Part shown: positions 60,397-64,000 of the stretch, piece by piece
Layout of the letters: every line of letters begins with the position of its first letter
How positions within the stretch are numbered: position 1 is the first letter of the stretch
Origin: Streptomyces sp. cf386
Lineage (GTDB): Bacteria > Actinomycetota > Actinomycetes > Streptomycetales > Streptomycetaceae
Direction of reading: 5' to 3'
Assembly: GCF_900103585.1 (NCBI RefSeq)
Contig: NZ_FNHV01000015.1
Location: 1 to 64,000 of the forward strand
Length of the DNA stretch: 64,000 bases
Program-made: the position numbers and the translations under genes
Notes under the pieces: generated by a model
The model's database searches: none
What the model saw: the letters and a program-made list of their open reading frames with translations, nothing else
Told to the model about the DNA's origin: nothing

Positions 60397-60786
60397 TCAG
60401 GTGCCCGGCACCCCCGCCCCCTCCATCAGCCCGCTCACCTCGGTCCCGGGCGGCGTCAGCAGGAACACGTTCCGGTCGACCCGGTGCATCCCGCTCGCCA
60501 GCCCGAAGACGACACCCGTGCTGAAGTCCAGGACCCGCTTGGCGACCTCGGTCTCCGCTCCGGTCAGATCCAGCAGCACCGGAATCCCCGCCATCAGTGT
60601 CTCGGCGACCTCACGGGCGTCCGCGAACACATTGACCCGCAGGACGACGAACCGCCGCCGCGTCTCCGTCTCCGCCTCCGGGTGCACCCGATGGTCCACC
60701 GCCGACGGCCAGGCGTCCCGGCCGCGCAGCGGCACGACCTGGGCGAGCCCTTCCCACTGTTCATCGGTGACGTCGTGGCTGTTCAC
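60397..60786 (-). CDS. SepF-like cell-division protein
   Basis: A 129-residue protein. The C-terminal 80 residues match SepF: FVVLRVNVFADAREVAETLMAG, PVLLDLTGAETEVAKRVLDFSTGVVFGL and RNVFLLTPPG. SepF links FtsZ to the membrane, but the N-terminal membrane-binding helix is replaced by an acidic stretch, so it is one of the extra SepF-like (Sfl) proteins of Streptomyces. GTG 60786 with GGGGAG upstream is preferred over an ATG further out. Confidence 0.82.
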   Translation of the reverse strand: MNSHDVTDEQWEGLAQVVPLRGRDAWPSAVDHRVHPEAETETRRRFVVLRVNVFADAREVAETLMAGIPVLLDLTGAETEVAKRVLDFSTGVVFGLASGMHRVDRNVFLLTPPGTEVSGLMEGAGVPGT

Positions 60787-60926
60787 CGGCTCCCCCCGAC
60801 CTGACTCGCCTTCATTGCCTGCACCTGCCAATTCTTACGCCAAGTCACCCGTTCGGCCCAACAGCGACACGATGCGCGACCGCCACAAGCCCCTCACATC
60901 GCGCCGTGGAGGGCTGTGTGGCCGAC

Positions 60927-60965
60927 GTAACTCCTCATGATCTAGGGATGTGACATCGACGTAAC
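60927..60965 (+). promoter_or_regulatory. Probable GlnR boxes before the nitrate reductase
   Basis: GTGAC-N6-GTAAC (60950-60965) fits the GlnR consensus gTnAc-n6-GaAAc; another GTAAC lies at 60927-60931. They are 53 bases before the GTG start, as expected for nitrogen control of nitrate assimilation. Confidence 0.65.
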
Positions 60966-61017
60966 GGGCAATTCGTACGCTTCAAGCACCACCCCGACCG
61001 CCGGAGAAGGGCAGCAC

Positions 61018-64000
61018 GTGACCTCGACCACCTCCACGACTCAGGTCCGGACGGTCTGCACGTACTGCGGGGTCGGCTGCGGAATCCTGCTGGACGTCGG
61101 GATGGGGCCCGACGGGCGGCGTACGGTCCTGAAGGCCTCCGGTGACAAGGCGCACCCGGCGAACGCGGGCCGGCTGTGCACGAAGGGCGCCACGACGGCC
61201 GAGATGCTGGCCGCACCCGGGCGACTGACCAGCGCACTGGTGCGGGCCGACCGGGGCGAGGAGCCGGTGCCCGCCCCCATGGCGGACGCCATCGCCGAGA
61301 CCGCCCGCAGGCTGCGCGCGATCATCGACGAGCACGGGCCGGACGCGGTCGCCTTCTACGTCTCCGGGCAGATGAGCCTGGAGGCCCAGTACCTGTCCAA
61401 CAAGCTGGCCAAGGGGTTCGTGCGGACGAACCAGATCGAGTCGAACTCACGGCTGTGCATGGCGAGCGCCGGTATGGGATACAAGCTGTCCCTCGGCGCG
61501 GACGGGCCGCCCGGGTCGTACGACGACTTCGAGAAGGCGGACGTCTTCCTGGTCATCGGCTCGAACATGGCCGACTGCCACCCCATTCTGTTCCTGCGGA
61601 TGATGGAGCGGGTCAAGGCGGGTGCGAAGCTCATCGTGGTCGACCCGCGACGCACCGCCACCGCCGCCAAGGCCGATCTGTTCCTGCAGGTCAAGCCGGG
61701 CACCGACCTCGCCCTCCTGAACGGCCTGCTGCATCTCCTCGTCGAGAACGGCCACACCGACCCCGACTTCGTCGCCGCCCACACCGAGGGCTGGGAGGCG
61801 CTGCCCGAGTTCCTCGCCGACTACGCGCCCGCTGCCGTGGCGGAGATCACGGGCATCGACGAGGACGACCTGCGCACCGCCGCCCGGCTGATCGGCGAGG
61901 CCGGCGAGTGGATGAGCTGCTGGACGATGGGGCTCAACCAGTCCACGCACGGCACCTGGAACACGAACGCCCTGGTCAACCTGCATCTGGCGACCGGGGC
62001 CATCTGCCGTCCGGGCTCCGGGCCCTTCTCCCTCACCGGGCAGCCCAACGCCATGGGCGGGCGTGAGATGGGGTACATGGGGCCGGGGCTGCCGGGGCAG
62101 CGGTCGGTCGCCGTCGAGGCCGAGCGGGCCTTCGTCGAGGAGCTGTGGGAGCTGCCGCCGGACACCCTGCGCGCCGACGGGGTCGGCAAGGGCACCGTCG
62201 AGATGTTCCAGAAGATGGCCGACGGCGAGATCAAGGCCTGCTGGATCATCTGCACCAACCCAGTGGCCTCGGTCGCCAACCGCCGTACGGTCATCGAGGG
62301 TCTCGAGGCCGCCGAGTTCGTCGTCACACAGGACGTCTTCGGGGAGACCGAGACCAACGCCTACGCCGATGTGGTGTTGCCCGGCGCCATGTGGACCGAG
62401 GGCGAGGGCGTCTTCGTCAACAGCGAGCGCAATCTCACCCTGACCGCGCCGGTGGCCGACCCTCCGGGCGAGGCGATGGCGGACTGGCGGATCATCGCGG
62501 CCGTCGCCTGTGCGATGGGGTACGAGAAGGGGTTCTCGTACGACAGTGCCGAGGACGTCTTCGAAGAGATACGGCGGGCGTGGAACCCGGTGACCGGCTG
62601 GGATCTGCGCGGGGTGACGTACGAGCGGCTGCGGGCCACGCCCGTGCAGTGGCCGGCCGCCGACGTGGACGGACCCGAGCGCAATCCGATCCGGTACGTC
62701 GACGGCGACGGCGGGCTGCGGTTCCCGACCGCGAGCGGGCGAGCCGCGTTCCATGCGCGGCCGCACATGCCGGCCGCCGAGATGCCGGACGACGACTACC
62801 CCTTCGTGCTGAACACCGGGCGGGTGCAGCACCAGTGGCACACGCTGACCAAGACCGGGCGGGTCGCCAAGCTCAACAAGCTGAACCCGGGGCCGTTCGT
62901 GGAGGTGCATCCCGAGGACGCGGGTGCGCTGGGGATCGCCGACGGGGACCGGGTGGAGGTCGCCTCGCGGCGGGGGCGGGCGGTGTTGCCGGCGGTGGTG
63001 ACGGATCGGGTGCGGCCCGGGGGCTGTTTCGCGCCGTTCCACTGGAACGACCTGTTCGGGGAGTATCTGAGCGTCAACGCGGTGACAAGTGACGCGGTGG
63101 ACCCGATCTCCTTCCAGCCGGAGTTCAAGGTGTGTGCCGTGTCCCTGACGAGGGTGGCGGCTCCGGTACCGGCGCCGGCGCCGGAAGTGCCGGTGGAAGC
63201 GCTGACGCCGACCGCCGTCACCCCCGGCCCGGCCGATCCCTTCGGTCTGGAACCCGCCCCGCCACCCGTCCTGACCGCCCAGGAACGCCTCTATCTGACC
63301 GGCTTCCTCGCCGGCATCCGGACCGGCGCGCCCGGCATCCCCATCCTGCCGCCGGACGCGCCCTTCAGCCCCGAGCACGCGATGTGGGTCAACGGCGTGC
63401 TGGCCGGGATGTACTCCCGTACGGCAGCGGAACCGGTCACGCGTGATGGCCGTGAAGTTCGTGAGGTCGTGGTGCTGTGGGCCTCGCAGACCGGCAACGC
63501 CGAGGAGTTCGCCACCGCCGCCGCCGAGCGGCTGGGCGCGGCGGGGCACCGGGCCACCCTGGTCGGCATGGAGGACGCCGATGTCCTCGCTCTCGCCCGC
63601 GCGGCCGACCTGCTCTTCATCACCAGCACGTTCGGCGACGGTGACGCGCCCGACAACGGGTCGGGCTTCTGGGACACGCTGTCCGACACGGGGGCTCCAC
63701 GGCTGGACGGGGTGCGGTACGCCGTGCTCGCCTTCGGCGACTCGTCGTACGACGACTTCTGCGGGCACGGGCGCCGGCTCGACGCGCGCCTCGACGAGTT
63801 GGGGGCAGTGCGGCTCGCGCCGCGCACCGACTGCGAACCGGACTACGAGCCGTCGGCGGGCGCCTGGCTGGACCAGGTGCTCACCGCGCTGGAGCCGGAA
63901 GCGGCCGACACGGAAACGGCGACCACGACGGCACCGGCGCCCGAGCCGACGTCCAGGCCCGGCGCGCGCCCCGCCAAGCCCGCCCCCACGACCGCCCGCC
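61018..64000 (+). CDS. nasA: Assimilatory nitrate reductase fused to a CysJ-type flavoprotein (3' end outside window)
   Basis: The open frame runs 994 codons to the window edge. Cysteines 14, 17, 21 and 54 form the 4Fe-4S site (CTYCGVGC, LCTKG). The molybdopterin domain follows (NSRLCMASAGMGYKLSLG, ADCHPILFLRM, GPFSLTGQPNAMGGREMGYM, FVLNTGRVQHQWHTLTKTGR). After a Pro-rich linker near 730-800 comes a flavodoxin domain (LWASQTGNAEEFATAAAERL near 820, FITSTFGDGDAPDNG, FAFGDSSYDDFCG-like). A FAD/NAD part should continue outside. The fusion would let one chain take electrons from NADPH to nitrate. GTG start after GGAGAAGGG. GlnR boxes suggest nitrogen control. Confidence 0.9.
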   Translation, partial: MTSTTSTTQVRTVCTYCGVGCGILLDVGMGPDGRRTVLKASGDKAHPANAGRLCTKGATTAEMLAAPGRLTSALVRADRGEEPVPAPMADAIAETARRLRAIIDEHGPDAVAFYVSGQMSLEAQYLSNKLAKGFVRTNQIESNSRLCMASAGMGYKLSLGADGPPGSYDDFEKADVFLVIGSNMADCHPILFLRMMERVKAGAKLIVVDPRRTATAAKADLFLQVKPGTDLALLNGLLHLLVENGHTDPDFVAAHTEGWEALPEFLADYAPAAVAEITGIDEDDLRTAARLIGEAGEWMSCWTMGLNQSTHGTWNTNALVNLHLATGAICRPGSGPFSLTGQPNAMGGREMGYMGPGLPGQRSVAVEAERAFVEELWELPPDTLRADGVGKGTVEMFQKMADGEIKACWIICTNPVASVANRRTVIEGLEAAEFVVTQDVFGETETNAYADVVLPGAMWTEGEGVFVNSERNLTLTAPVADPPGEAMADWRIIAAVACAMGYEKGFSYDSAEDVFEEIRRAWNPVTGWDLRGVTYERLRATPVQWPAADVDGPERNPIRYVDGDGGLRFPTASGRAAFHARPHMPAAEMPDDDYPFVLNTGRVQHQWHTLTKTGRVAKLNKLNPGPFVEVHPEDAGALGIADGDRVEVASRRGRAVLPAVVTDRVRPGGCFAPFHWNDLFGEYLSVNAVTSDAVDPISFQPEFKVCAVSLTRVAAPVPAPAPEVPVEALTPTAVTPGPADPFGLEPAPPPVLTAQERLYLTGFLAGIRTGAPGIPILPPDAPFSPEHAMWVNGVLAGMYSRTAAEPVTRDGREVREVVVLWASQTGNAEEFATAAAERLGAAGHRATLVGMEDADVLALARAADLLFITSTFGDGDAPDNGSGFWDTLSDTGAPRLDGVRYAVLAFGDSSYDDFCGHGRRLDARLDELGAVRLAPRTDCEPDYEPSAGAWLDQVLTALEPEAADTETATTTAPAPEPTSRPGARPAKPAPTTAR

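Noticed and set aside
61447..63768. Minus-strand open frame of 773 codons opposite the nitrate reductase
   Set aside because: Complement of a gene with intact Cys and molybdopterin motifs; no start site or domain.

Overview
The window looks like a Streptomyces chromosome (or a very close actinobacterium). GC content is very high with G/C-rich third codon positions. Family-level content is typical of the genus: bacterial Pnkp/Hen1, a SepF-like protein, a DUF5999-type small protein, a SAM methyltransferase of the 'MYDYFLGGKDN' family, and a nitrate reductase fused to a CysJ-type flavoprotein. Two short intergenic repeats that I associate with Streptomyces are also present. No tRNA, rRNA, CRISPR array, integrase or transposase was seen.

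Layout. (1) 1-16.5 kb is accessory DNA full of gene fragments. It holds an ilvC copy cut near its 3' end and joined to the tail of a CHAT-protease gene, a LysR without its DNA-binding domain, a truncated GNAT and a full-length rpoA outside the ribosomal operon. Inside this lies the main candidate for an undescribed system (1.8-12.3 kb). Three overlapping genes encode a pseudokinase-SF1 helicase, a large protein with two degenerate phospholipase-D motifs, and a soluble histidine-kinase-like ATPase. A convergent gene encodes a SARP-type DNA-binding domain with a C-terminal receiver domain. (2) 16.6-21.4 kb has an APC-family permease and a three-gene caspase-like conflict operon (EACC1-like protein, caspase-fold peptidase, helical-repeat protein). 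(3) 21.7-31.6 kb is a catabolic island: 2-hydroxyacid dehydrogenase, RraA/aldolase-like protein, MHS transporter, divergent PxpABC-like (5-oxoprolinase-like) trio, SDR with a repetitive tail, aminotransferase, TetR and LysR. Three copies of one palindromic operator mark its promoters. (4) 31.7-35.9 kb has an M24 peptidase-like protein, a TetR with tandem operators in front of a hydroxyisobutyrate-dehydrogenase/enoyl-CoA-hydratase pair, and two small proteins. (5) 35.9-46.1 kb is a CoA-dependent aromatic-acid pathway, most likely for 2-aminobenzoate: ligase, PaaX regulator, fused monooxygenase/reductase, acyl-CoA dehydrogenase, enoyl-CoA hydratase and RidA. A cysC-cysD-cysN sulfate-activation cassette sits in the middle. 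(6) 46.4-64 kb is more core-like: an anti-sigma-type ATPase, the arginine deiminase pathway (arcA-arcB), SPFH and NAD-kinase-like proteins, the Pnkp-Hen1 RNA-repair pair, a methyltransferase, an F420-type oxidoreductase, a MazG-like/ATPase pair, a SepF-like protein, and a GlnR-box-preceded nitrate reductase running off the end.

How the parts work together. The first 21 kb combine stress- or phage-response modules in different states of completeness, and the RNA-repair pair adds a fourth conflict-related function. The middle 25 kb are two separate catabolic islands, each with its own local regulator and a recurring operator readable from the sequence. All functional statements rest on motif reading and gene order; no database comparison was possible.
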